This document shows positions 26,750 to 39,800 of a stretch of DNA of 64,000 nucleotides, one piece after another. Every line of letters begins with the position of its first letter. Position 1 is the stretch's first letter. Under the pieces are notes generated by a model that was given only the letters and a program-made list of their open reading frames with translations, did not search any database and was not told where the DNA came from. The stretch is from CAWUKT01 sp964352215 (GTDB lineage: Bacteria > Bacteroidota > Bacteroidia > J057 > JADKCL01). The DNA lies in contig CAYGRE010000001.1 in NCBI GenBank assembly GCA_964352215.1, positions 1 to 64,000 of the forward strand. The letters are read 5' to 3'. A program made the translations under genes and the position numbers.

Positions 26750-27786
26750 TTTACTTCTTCGATAAAGACCTTTTTCATTTCGCTTTCTCCCCCGATGTCC
26801 AACCCTAGCCAGTAGACCCCGCGCTTCACGGGTGTCTTGCTCAACTCATTCCATTGGATCCGGTATATATGCGGCTGGGGACTTGTTTCGGTTCCGCTGG
26901 TTTCGTTGTGTTGTGAATCAGTTCCACTGGTCCCCTGGTGTTGGAAGCCAGTTCCACTGGTCCCGTTGTGTTGGAATCCCATCGCTGGATTTTCCAGAGT
27001 CCCTTCTTGCACAGTACCTGACTCCACAACCCTGCCGGTCATGTCCAGCAATTGCCACTTAACAAGGACTGCATTCCCATTCCCCTGGCCATTCCAACTC
27101 GCATTCCCCTGGCCATTCCAGCTCGCATTCCAACTCGCATTCCTGCTCCCGATCCCATCCCCCAGCCACTGAACCACTGAATTTTCCCTGATCGGATTAG
27201 GATAGACCATCCACGAATCACTTCCCGAAGCACTTGTCAGAATCCCTCCACCAGCATAGCCATTCCCCGAAGCCCCACCTCCAGCAAAGCCATCCAGCCC
27301 CACCGTGGTCGTATCCTCGATCCTGATCTCGCCGTCCGCCACATTGTAGGGGAGTGTCATGAAGGAGCTGTTGACAAACTCAAGCTGGGTGGGGTCAGAG
27401 CTAAAAGCAATCGGGGTAGCGGTGCCCGGCAAACCGGTCAAGGTAAACCGAACCACAAAAATCGGGGTCGAGTCAGAGAGATTGGTGCCTTGCAGGTTAG
27501 CTTCATTCCAGGAGAAGGTCAGCTTTCCACTCGGGAGAAGACTGAGGCCAAAATTGCTGGGATTCATGCCGGGAAGGCCGTATTGGTAAACCGTATCAAA
27601 GGAGACCACTTGGGGATCCCAAACCACTGTTCCCTGAGCGGAAGCCACATCTTGCCAATTCACCACCCGGACCGGGGCATCCACCATGCTACCTGGCAGG
27701 CCGATGAGGCTGTCCGCTACCAAGACCACCTGGGCCTTGGCAACGGAGCAACTCACCGCTAGGAGAATTAATATTCGGAGGACCAT
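26746..27786 (-). CDS. Secreted cohesin-like protein with repeat-expanded T9SS sorting domain
   Basis: A 346-aa protein with signal peptide MVLRILILLAVSCSVAKAQ. One cohesin-like domain (about residues 20-155: VLVADSLIGLPGSMVDAPVR ... SGKLTFSWNEANL) matches those of the giant protein encoded next. A Gly-rich linker leads to a T9SS type A domain (YPNPIRENSVVQWL ... MKKVFIEEVK). Two low-complexity insertions lie in loops of that domain: Asn/Ala/Ser/Trp repeats near residues 215-240 and 10-residue FQHNGTSGTG-like repeats near 270-300. The sorting domain is therefore longer than the usual 80 residues. It starts 28 nt after the 3996-aa protein and its stop overlaps the next start by 4 nt, so the three are one transcript. 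Confidence 0.85.
   Translation of the reverse strand: MVLRILILLAVSCSVAKAQVVLVADSLIGLPGSMVDAPVRVVNWQDVASAQGTVVWDPQVVSFDTVYQYGLPGMNPSNFGLSLLPSGKLTFSWNEANLQGTNLSDSTPIFVVRFTLTGLPGTATPIAFSSDPTQLEFVNSSFMTLPYNVADGEIRIEDTTTVGLDGFAGGGASGNGYAGGGILTSASGSDSWMVYPNPIRENSVVQWLGDGIGSRNASWNASWNGQGNASWNGQGNGNAVLVKWQLLDMTGRVVESGTVQEGTLENPAMGFQHNGTSGTGFQHQGTSGTDSQHNETSGTETSPQPHIYRIQWNELSKTPVKRGVYWLGLDIGGESEMKKVFIEEVK
26891..27150 (-). repeat. Short tandem repeats inside the sorting domain coding region
   Basis: Three 30-bp units beginning GTTCC(A/G)CTGGT stand at 26891, 26921 and 26951. A separate set of 24/12-bp units beginning CATTCC stands at 27078, 27102, 27126 and 27138. Both step lengths are multiples of three, so expansion keeps the frame. 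Confidence 0.85.
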
Positions 27787-27814
27787 TGTTCCGAGATTGA
27801 GTCTGGAAAATGGA

Positions 27815-30800
27815 TCAATTGCGTATCAGGATCATCTTACGGGTCGCCGTGAACTCTTCGGTAACCATTCGGATATAGTAGACACCGCCACTGATCATTC
27901 CATTGGATTCGTCGGTACCGTCCCACACCAGTTTGTGTTCTCCGGCACTGTAGAGATCCCGGAACTGCTTCACTTCCTTACCACTCAGATCGTAGATCAC
28001 AAAGGCAACCTCGGTTTCGATCGGCAAGCGGAAGTTCAGTTGGGTTGTCTCGCTGAATGGGTTCGGAATGTTCTGGCTCAGGGCATATCCATCGGAAACC
28101 ACTGACTCAGCCCCGGAGGCCTGCTCCAGAACGCTCACCCGTGCTGGCAAGGTGCGGAAGGTCTTCACTTTCAGATCTGAAGTATAGGCTTCAGAACGCA
28201 CCATGCTATTGCTGAAGTAGACCAACGATTCGCTGTCAAGATCGCCCTTCACACGGAAACGGACTGAGAACAGCGTACTTCCATCTGCCAACGTCACCGC
28301 TGCACCGGAAGGCTCGTCCCAGCTGGTCGCCAGTTTGCCATCAATGATACGGCTGTCGCCAAAGTCACCGGTCAATTCACCGGGAATGACTTCCAGGAAG
28401 TCCAGCGCCATCTGGTCCCATTCGAGGGTGAACTGGTAGCCACTCATCTGCTTGAAGTCAGCCACCCGGATTGGGAGGATGATCTCTTCGCCGGGAGCGG
28501 CCTGAATATCTTTCATGTTGACCGGGATTTCACCCGCCCAAGGCACACGTGCGGTATTCGGATCCCAGGTATTGTTCACATCACCGAGCTTGATCCCGAT
28601 GAAGTCCTGATCGAACGCCGCCACTGCACTTGGATAGCTGCGGAAGTTCTCATAAGGCCAGGGGCTGATCGGATTGGCAAAGGTGAAATCGCTGCTCACA
28701 AAGTTCCAAAGCTCCCCATTCGGGAAGGTCAGGTTGGTTTGCAGGATCACAGTCCGGGTCAGGATAAGGTCAAGGGTAGAAACCGAATTCGAGAAGTTAA
28801 CGTCAGCTGCCAGGATCTTGTAGGGCGAACTCAAAGTGTCCACGTTCAGGATATGGCGACGCATCAGGATCAGGTCAAGGGTGGTGACACCGTTGTTGGT
28901 GATCGTGTCGTTGTTCTTCTCCGGGGTTACGGTATAGCTCTGGTTGATGGCAACGTCAAAGTCCCATTCACCATTCAGGCCGGTCATCAAGGTGTCTGCA
29001 CCCGTACCCGACAAATAGAAATTGGTGCTCCTTATCGGAGAACCCAATTCGGATTCGGCACGGCCGGAGAGGTTGACGATACCTGAGGTTGTACTGACCG
29101 TCACGTTAACCGAACCCGGTGCGCTCGCACAGCCACCGACGGTTGCCGTAACTTCATAAGTGCCATTCATGGAAGGATCAGCATTTGGAATGCTTGGGTT
29201 CTGAACGTTGGAAGTAAATCCATTGGGTCCGGTCCAACTGTACACCGCACCAGCGATGGTGCTGGCGGTCAGGTTGATGCTGCCACCCAGAGAAACCGGG
29301 CTGTTGGAGCCAGCTGTAGGCATGGCGGGCAGTGGGTTGACCGTCACTGGAATGATATTGGAGGCGGCAGAGCACCCAGCCTGGTTGGAAACCACGACCT
29401 GGTAATTGCCGGATGTACCCACACTGATGGCCTGGGTGGTTTGCCCGGTCGGGGTCCAGTTGTTACCGGAAGGACTGCTTGAGGTCAGGATCAACTGATC
29501 CCCCGCGCAGATCGTGGTGGGGCCATTGGCAGAGATGGTAGGCGTCGCCGGCAGGGAATTCACCGTGACCTGCACCGGCAAGGAAGTGGCCACACAACCA
29601 GCACTGGTAACCGATACCAAATAGCTACCGGACTGGGTCACCGCAATGGTTTGCGTGGTTTGCCCGAAAGGTCCCCAAACATTACCTGTTGCAGAGCTTG
29701 AGGTCAGGAAGACCGTATCGCCTACACAAATGGAAGTTGCACCACTGGCGGTGATGCTAGCGGTCACAGACTGCTCGATCACAAAGGCCGAATTCGTCAC
29801 GTCGGTCTTGGCAGGGTCAGCCGCATCCGTGATTCGGATCAGGGCATCGTTGCTGACAACGTTCGGGACGTTCCAGGTATAGCTACCAGAAGTGGTAAAG
29901 TGGTTGCTGATGATCGTGGTCCAGCTGCTACCTCCATCCAACGAATACTCAATATTGTAGAAGTTGGAGGTGATCAACTCTGTCCAGGTAATCGGATAGC
30001 TTGAGCAACCTTGCAGCGTGTCATTGCCGGTCGGAGCCGTGAGCGTAATCGACGGGGCCGCGGCCTGGATGGTGAAGGGGAAGTCAGAAATGTCTTCCTT
30101 GCAATTCTCCAGGTTGTCACGCACCCTGATCTTGTTGTTGCTACCCACTGTTCCCGGAACCGTCCACATATAGCTGTCGGTTGTGGTAAAGTGGTTGGTC
30201 ACGATATTGACCCAGGTAGCTCCTCCATCAGTCGAGTAATCGATGTCATAGAAGTTGGAAACTACCACAGAGTTCCATTGGAGATTCACCGTAGAACCAG
30301 CCTGAATCTGGCCACCAAAGTTGGGGAAAGAGATTTTGATGGTCGGGGTGATGGTAAATACACTGTCACTGACATCGGTCCGGCTTGGGTTGTTGTTGTC
30401 CGTCACCCGTACCAAACAGTTCTCAGAGGGTGTATTCGGAATGCTCCAGGGATAATTCACCACACTGTTGGAGTTCACATAATTGGTTTCCACCGTCGAC
30501 CAGGTCGCACCTGAATCGATGGAAAGCTTAATCGTATAGTTGGTGGATGCACCCGCCACCCAGTCAATGGTAGACTGTGTACAACCACGGAAGTTACCGG
30601 TGTTGCTGTTAGGCGTGGTGATTCGCAAGGCAGGACTCAGGGTAAAGACCGCGTCGCTGATATCGTTCTTAATGGTATTGCCGGATTCACTCACACGGAG
30701 CAGGCAGCTGTAGAATGGGGTCAGCGTTTGCGGGGGAATCCAATCGTATTCACCATCGTTGAAGGTAAAGGCTTCGATCAGGTTCCAGGTCACCCCGCCA

Positions 30801-33800
30801 TTGGTGGAGTATTCCAACTGCACATTGGCAGAGAGGAAGGTCGGTGCCGCCCACTGTACTTTGTAAGGAATGCCACTGAAGGCAGTTTCACCACCATTGG
30901 GACTCAGCAGCAATGGAATTGCCGGAGAGATCTCAAAGGAGTTGTCACTGATATCGACCACGTTGCCATTGTTGGCATCGGTAACCCGAACCCTTGCCGT
31001 TGTGGTCGGGGTGTTCGGTACCTGCCAGGGCCAGAGACCCACATTGGAAACAAATTCCTGTACGATATTGGTCCAGGTCACCCCGTCATCAATCGAGTAG
31101 TCGATGTTAAAGGAACCGGAAGTACCGGTAATGCTCCAGGTGATATTCTCAGGAGCGGTGGGACTCATGCTGTTGAAGTAGGCTTCCCATCCGGAGCTGA
31201 CCGTATTGAAGTTCGATGTGAAATAGAAGGTCAGGGCGCCGGTTGGGTGAGTGGAGGTCAGGGTAGGAGGCAAAGAGGTGCCGGAACCGTAGTTACCGAT
31301 CAGCGGAGAAGCCGTCGTCGGTCCATTGTACACCCTGAGGTTTTCCCCACTTCCCATTGAGTATTCCGTGAAGGCTACCTGTAGCTTATTGGTCGCAATG
31401 TCCGGGCTAAAGGTTTTCGTATAGGTCTCATAAGTGCTATAATTACCGTTCTCCCCGCCAGAGTCGAAGAAGTTGCCCGTATTCAGGGTAACTGAAGTGT
31501 TGTTCATCAGATAGACACCGCCAGGGGTACCCACCCGTCCCGTCCAGACCTCACCGCCATTCGGTGAAGTGATGGCGATGTCGGAGACAATATTGAAGAC
31601 AGCATTGCTGATATCCTCTTTACAAGCATTGGAGACATCCCTGACCCGGATCAATGCCTGATTGGTGGGGATATTCGGAATATTCCAGGAATAGGCACCG
31701 CCGCTGGTATTGGAAATGATTTGCGACCAGGAGGAGCCACCGTTGGTCGAATAGTCAATCCGTACTGCCGAGGATGATCCCTGGAGATTGTAGAGGATAC
31801 TCTGAGAAGTACCCGCTACCCAGAATTCACCACCGTTCGGAGACAACAACTGTACATCGAAGGTAGGTGTAATCGTAAACGGTGCATCAGAGGTATCTCC
31901 CTTGGTGGGGTCAGCAATATCGTAAACCCGAACCAGGCAGTTTGTTGAGTTGACATTGTTCACCGTCCAGTTATAGGAGGCGAAGTTATTGCTGTTATTG
32001 ACGTTGGATGCAATCGGGATCCAGGTAGACCCACCGTCGCTTGAAAGGTCAATATTGTAGGTATTGGTCGTGCCGCCAGCTTCCCAGGTCAGGCTACGGA
32101 CAGAACATCCCAGAATGTTTTCTCCTCCGTTGGGATTGGTCACCGTGACGTGCGGGCGGATGTCAAAGACATTGTCACTTTCCTTCGAGTAATTGCTACC
32201 ACCATTTTCAGTGATCCGCACCAAAGCCATATCGGATGGGTCATTGGGTACGGTCCAGGGATAAGAGCCATCGTTGGCAGTGTTGGAGGTGATCAGGGTC
32301 CAGGTAGCACCGTTGTCGGTGGAGTATTCCAGGGTAACCGTGGCTGCCATGACAAAAGCATCTTCCCATAAGATGGAATCCACATCCCAGGCAAACCAAT
32401 ACTCGCCTCCATTGGGCTGGCAAATCACAATCACTGGATCAGCAGCTTCAATGATGAAGTCGGTATCGCTTTCATCCAAAATGGTATTGTTCTGCGCGTC
32501 CTTCACCCGGATCTTACCTTGTGTAGTGGGCAGATTTGGAATGGCCCAGGGGAACTGTCCATTGACTGAGGGATAATCCCGGACGATCGTGCTCCAGTTC
32601 AGACCGCCATTGGTAGAGTATTCCAGTTCATAACTGCCTGAAGTTCCAATGATATTCCAGTCGATGAGATAACTATCAGGAGTAATAGAATTGATTACTG
32701 CGGCCCATCCTTTATCGCCTTGGTAAGTATTGGAAACGAACCTGAAGGTCAATGCACCAGTCTTATGGGTTGAAGTAATGACCGGGATATTTGCATTATT
32801 TTGATAGCTACCGATCAAGGGTGAATTGATATCCGGACCATTGTAGATGTAGAGGTTATCGTTACTGTTGTACGTTTCAAACTCGGTAAACTGTACTTGC
32901 AGCTTATGGGTAGGATTGTAAGGGTGGAAGGTCTTGGTATAATTGCCATACCCACCATAGTTTCCAGTCGGGCCACCATCGTCATAGAAGTTACCCTGGC
33001 TTACCACGACAGGGGTACTGTTCATGGTGAAGAAGGTAGCGGTAGGGCCAGAAATTGCTTTCAGGGTATCTCCACCATTGGGATTCAGTACCTGAATTTC
33101 TGAGACCATGCTGAAGTTACCAGCACTGATGTCATAATTGCAGGCATTTACCATGTCTCTTGCCCGGACCAAGGCCAAATCAGAGTCAAAGTTAGGGATG
33201 GTCCAGTTGTACAGCCCTGTGTTCTGACTGGTCGCAATCGTAGTCCATGAGAGACCATTGTTGAGGGAGTATTCCAGGCGTACCGAGGTCACGCCTCCCT
33301 GAAGGGTGTAGGTGATCGGATAGGTATTTCCCGCGATCCAGAATTCACCTCCGTTCGGCTGTCCGAGCTGGACATTCAAGGTCGGTTGGATTGTGAATGG
33401 TGCATCACTTACATCTGTGCGGCTCGGGTTGTTGGTATCGGTTACCCGGATGAGACAGTTGGTACTGTTCACATTGCTGACCGTCCAGTTGTAGCTAACA
33501 TTTTCATTGCTATTGGAGACGTTGGCAACATTGGTCCAGGTCGAACCACCATCAGAAGAAAGCTCAATCAGGTAGGAGCCAGAGTTTAGGCCTGCTCCCC
33601 ACGTGATATTGGTCGAATTACATCCGATGAAGGTTTGGCCACCGTTTGGAGCGATGATATCGATATAAGAATGAAGTTCGAACTGAGAACTTACCCCGGC
33701 ATAGGATGAGTTGGCAGCGTCTGTAACCCTCACAAAAGCTGTTTCAGATGGATTGTCAGGAATTACCCAGTTTTCATTGCCATCGTTGATGGTATTCATT

Positions 33801-36800
33801 TGGATTGGCAACCAGGTTACACCACTGTCAACCGAGTACTCGATATTCACATAAGAGTTGGTGGTAAAGGCGGATGCCCATTCAACGGTTTCAGTCCGCC
33901 CGGCATACCAGTCTTCACCTGCGACCGGTGCACATATTACGTACAATGGATCGGGCGACTGAATCACAAAGTCAGTATCACTCTCATCGAGGATGGCATT
34001 GTTACCCGCATCGACTACCCGGAATCGACCCGTAGAGGTGGCCGCATTCGGGACAGGCCAGGAGTAGTATCCGACCGTGGCGGGTACATCCGAGAGGATG
34101 CGGTTCCAGGAGGCACCTGAATTGGTGGAGTACTCGTAGTGGAAATTGTTGGAGGTTCCGATCAGGCCGAAATTGACATCTGAGTTGTCAGTCCCTTCAC
34201 TGTTGAGATAAGCTTTCCAGCCCTTGTCTCCCTGGTAAGTATTGGAAACGAAGCGGAAGGTCAGCGCCCCCGTCTTATGGGTTGAGGTGATCTTGGGGAT
34301 ATTATCTGTATTCTGATAAGTACCTACCAGCGGATCACTCGTGGTCGGACCATTGTAGATATATAGCTTGTCGTTAGAGTTATAGGTTTCAAACTCGTAG
34401 AAAGTAACCGACAACTTGTGGGTAGGGTTAAAGGGGGTAAAGGTCTTGGTGTAGTTTCCGTAACCTGCATAGTTCCCATTCGGTCCACCGTCGTCATAAA
34501 AATTACAGGTGGTCAGGGTCACCGGTGTATTGTTCATGGTATATGAACCACCATTTGGACCACCTGAAGCAATCAGGGTATCGCCTCCATTGGGATCAAC
34601 CACATTTATTTCGGAGACGAGGCTGAGGACGGCATTGCTCTCGTCAGCATTACAAGGAGTGGAAACATCGCGGACCCGGATCAAAGCCTGATCGCTGTCC
34701 ACATTGGGAACGGTCCAGTTGTAAACGCCACTGGACTGGTTGTTGACAATCAGGTTCCAGGTAGCTCCACTGTCGAGGGAGTAGTAAATCCCGACCGAAG
34801 TTACCCCACCCTGAATATTGTAAGTAATGGGATAGGTACTGCCAGCCACCCAGGTCTCGCCACCATTGGGTTGGAATACCTGTACATTCAAGGTCTGATT
34901 CAGGGTAAATACATTGTCGCTCTGATCAGATTTGGAGGGATCATTGGTGTCAAACACCCGGATCAAACAGTTGGTACTGTTGACATTGGTAACGGTCCAG
35001 TTGTAGTTAACCGTTGAGGCTGCACTACTTACGTTGGCAATGAGACTCCAGGTTGAGCCACCATCGGTAGACAATTGCACCGTGAATTGACCGGAGGTAC
35101 TACCTGCAGCCCAGGAAATATTGTAGTTGTTACATCCGGTCAGGTTTTGTCCCCCGTTGGGATTAATCAGCTTGATATATGGCGCGAGGGTGAACTTATG
35201 GCTGGTATCTGCATAAGCCACATTGGTGGCATCGCTTACCCGGATCATCGCTTCATCGGACGGGGTGTTGGGAATGATCCAGTCGTGGGTGCCATCGTTG
35301 AGGGTATTTACAACCACAGACTGCCAGGTAACACCGCTGTCCAGCGAGTAGTCAATATTGACAAAAGCGTTGGTGGTAAATGCGCTTGCCCAGGTAATAG
35401 ATTCTGTATCACCAGCTGACCAGGTCACATTCTGAGCCGGGTCACAGATCGCATAGACCGGGATAGCGGTGGTAATGGTAAAGTCGGCATCACTTTGGTC
35501 CAGAATTGCATTGTTGCCTGCATCCACGATCCGTACCCGACCTTGAGTGGTAGGCGTGTTCGGGACCGGCCACTCGAGGAGTCCGGGATTCGTTTCGGGA
35601 ACTTCGGTCAAAATCCTGGTCCAGGTGACACCTGAATTCGTGGAATACTCAATATTGTATTTGTTGGAGGTTCCCGTGATTCCCCAGTCGATATCCGTAT
35701 TGTCAGCTCCAAGAGAGTAAATATGGGCCTTCCAGCCTTTGTCTCCTTGATAGGTATTGGATATCCAACGGAAGGTCAGGGCACCGGTTTTGTGGGTTGA
35801 GGTGATGACCGGGATATTGTCCGTATTGTCATAGGTGCCTACCAAGGGATCACTGATGGATTCCCCATTGTAGATATACAGCTTGTCATTGGAGTTATAA
35901 GTCTCAAATTCGCTGAATACGACCCGGAGTTTGTGCTTTGGATTGACAGGCTTGAAGGTCTTTGTATAGTTGCCATAACCACCATAATTACCGTTTGCTC
36001 CCCCATCGTCATAGAAATTACCAATGGTGATGGTCGCGGCATTATTGTCTATCAAATAAGAGCCACCATTGAGCCCGCCGACGGCAGGAAGCACTTCCCC
36101 GCCATTTGGAGCAGTGACCAAAACTTCAGAAACGATGCTGAAGCGGGCATTGCTCAGGTCAGCATTACAAGGGGTAGTCATGTCCTGAACCCGGATAAAC
36201 GAGTTGTCGCTGTCCACATTGGGAACGGTCCAGTTGTACACGCCGCTGTTCTGGTTGCTGGCGATGGTGGTCCAGGTGGCACCACTGTCCAGGGAATATG
36301 AAATCCGGACCGAGGTAACCCCACCCTGGAGATTGTAGGTAATCGGGTAGGTATTGCCGGCTACCCAGGTTTCGCTGCCGTTGGGTTGACCAACCTGCAC
36401 ATTCAGTGACTGGTTCAGGGCAAATACGGCATCACTCTGGTCGATCTTGGTAGGGTCATTGGTATCAAAAACCCGAATCAAACAGTTGGGGCTGCTGACA
36501 TTGGTAACCGTCCAGTTGTAGTTGAAGAAGTTATTGTTGTTGACAATTGAACCCAGGAAGTCCCAGGTTGATCCTCCGTCTGTGGAAAGTTCTACGGTGT
36601 AATTACCAGAGGTTCCCCCCGCCTCGATGGAAACCGGGAAATTCACACAACCCGTCATAGACTCTCCTCCGTTGGGTGAGGTGACCTCTACATAGGTGTG
36701 CAATTCAAAATTGTTGTCCGAAGTGTCTGCATAAGCGATGTTCGACGGGTCACTGATACGCACCAGCGCAATTTCAGAAGGTGTATTGGGGACCAGCCAT

Positions 36801-39800
36801 TCGTATTGACCATCGTTGAAGGTGGTCGCTACCGTGCTCCAGGTACTACCATTGTCCAGTGAGACCTCTATCAGGACATTGGAGTTGCTGGTAAAGGCGG
36901 TGCTCCAGGTAATATTCCTCGTTTCATCGGCAAACCAGTGCTCTCCTCCATTGGGTTCACAAACCACATAAGTTGGGTCAGCAGCCTCGATGGTGAAGTC
37001 AGCTGCACTTTGGTCAACGATATTGTTGTTGTCGGAATCGATGATCCGGAAACGTGCGTTGGTAGAAGGGGTGTTGGGAACCGGCCAGGAATACGCACCC
37101 ACGGTGGCCTCAACATTGGACAAAATCCGAGTCCAGGTGGCACCAGAGTTGGTTGAATATTCAAGGTGGTAATCATTGGAAGTTCCGATGATATTCCATT
37201 CCACATCCGAATTCTGCGGACCCTCAGAATTGATCAATGCCTGCCAGCCTTTGTCACCCTGGTAGGTATTGGATATGAAGCGGAAGGTCAATGCACCAGT
37301 CTTGTGGGTCGAAGTGATTTTGGGAATGTTATCAGTATTGTCATAAGTACCTATCAGTGGATCGCTTGTGGTTGGACCATTGTAGATATAGAGTTTGTCA
37401 TTCGAATTGTAAGTCTCAAACTCAGTAAATGTCACCGACAGTTTATGCTTGGGGCTGGTAGGGTGAAATGTTTTGGTAAAGTTTTCGTATCCGTTGTAAT
37501 TTCCAGTTGGTCCGCCACTGTCAAAGAAATTACCAGTGGTGATGGTAACATCGTTGTTGTTCATCAGTATATAGGGACCCCCATTCAGGCCACCTACCGC
37601 CTTGAGCACTTCCCCACCGTTTGGTTTGACCAGGGTAATCTCGGAGACCATATTGAAGGTGGCATCGCTCTGGTCTTCAATACAGGTATTGTTGGAGGAG
37701 ATCACCTTCACCAATGCCTGCGTAGAGTTGATATTTGGAACCATCCAACTGTAAACGCCGGAGCTTTCATTGTTGGCGATGCTGGACCAGGAAGTTCCGT
37801 TGTTGGTTGAATACTGGAGGTTGACATTGTTCACCACCGAAGTATTACGGGTATAGGTAATGGGGTAGGTATTGCCCGCAATCCAGTTTTCCCCGCCATT
37901 GGGCTGGTTCAAGATCACATAATTGGTCCCGGTAACCGCAAAGGTTGCATCACTTTGATCGGTCTTGAGGGTATCATTCCGATCGCGGATACGGACCAGG
38001 CAGTTGGTGCTGGTGACATTCGTAACCGCCCATGAATAGCTGGCTGAATTTCCGGTTTGGAGGTAATTGGCCACTACAGGCACCCAGGAAGTACCACCAT
38101 CTGAACTGAAATCAATATCAAAGCGGTCTGAAGTTCCTCCTGTAAGCCAGGTGATGGTATGAAGGTCACAACCTTGATAGTTTTGTCCACCATTGGGATT
38201 GGTCACGGTTACATAAGACCGAAGGTTAAATACGTTGTCAGAAACGTCATTGTTGGCAGGTGCCCCGACTTCGCTGACACGTACCAGGGCCTGATTTGAG
38301 GGATCATTGGGGGGAGTCCAATCATAAGTCCCATCGTTCAGGGTGGAGGAGGTGATGACCGTCCAGGTTGAGCCGTTGTCGGTGGAGTATTCCAGCATGA
38401 CGCTGGCACTGACGGTAAAGGCACTCAGCCAGGTAATCGCATAGGTTTCATCTGGAAATACGTTTTCTCCCCCATTGGGGGTGCAGACCACAAAGACCGG
38501 GACTGCCGCACCGATGGTGAAATCAGCATTGCTTTGGTCTACAATGTCGTTGTTTTCATGGTCCAAAACCCGGACCCGGGAGGTGGTAGATGCCGTATTG
38601 GGAACTGGCCACTGGAAGGTTCCGGTGGCAGATGGATATTCTGAAATAATCCGCGTCCAACTCAATCCACTGTTGGTAGAGTATTCGAGGTCATATACAC
38701 CTGAAGTACCGGTATAATTCCAGGACAATGTTTGCACCCCGGGACCGATACTGGTGAAGAGTGCCTTCCATCCCTTGTCACCCTGGTAGGTATTGGAAAT
38801 GAACCTGAAAGTCAGGGCGCCTGTCTTGTGGGTAGAAGTGATCAGTGGAATATTGTCGGTATTGTCATAGGTGCCGATCAGGGGATCGCTGGTGCTTGGT
38901 CCATTGTAGATATAGAGTTTGTCATTGGTGTTGTAGGTTTCAAACTCGGTAAACAGGACTTGTAACTTGTGTTCCGGGTTGGAGGGGGTGAAAGTTTTGG
39001 TGAAGTTGTCGTAGCCGGCGTAGTTGCCGGTAGCTCCTCCTGAATCATAGAAATTACCAGTCGATAAGGTGACTGGGGTATTGTTCATGGTGAAGTTGCC
39101 CCCATTAGCTCCCGCCGCAGAAACCCAGGTTTCCCCTCCATTCGGGCTGGTCACATCAATCTCGGATATGAGGTTGAAGACCGCATCTGACTTGTCAGAG
39201 GTACAGGGAGCATTGTTGATATCGGTAATGCGTACGATTGCGGTAGAGGAAGCCACATTGGGGATGAGCCACGCATAAGTACCACTGCTACCATTGTAAT
39301 TGTTCACAATGGTTGTCCAGGTAGCGCCATTGTCGGTAGAATATTCCAACCGGTATTGATTGGAAGTGCCACTTGCCGCCCAGGAAATGGTCTGGGTCGT
39401 TCCAGCCACCCAGTTCTCCCCACCGTTGGGAACCAGCAAGGTCAGAGGACCATTGATGCTGAATACGGCATCGCTGACATCCACCGTAGCCGGAGCATTG
39501 GAGTCGTAGACCCTGACCAGGCAATTGGAAGAGGTTACGTTGGGTACCGTCCAGGAGAAGGTGCCATTGGTGGAATTGAAGAAGGAAGCTACCGAAGTCC
39601 AGTTGTTGCCATTGTCAATCGAATAGTCAATGGAAAAGCTGGTGGAGGTTCCGGTTGCCGTCCACGCGATGGTGTGGGCAATACAACCATCGAGGTTTTC
39701 ACCGCCATTGGGAGAAGTGATGGTAATGGTTTGGGCTGAAGCAGTTCCGAAGAAAGCGGTGAACGCTATCAGAATGAGGGCTGAGAAAACTCTACGCATG

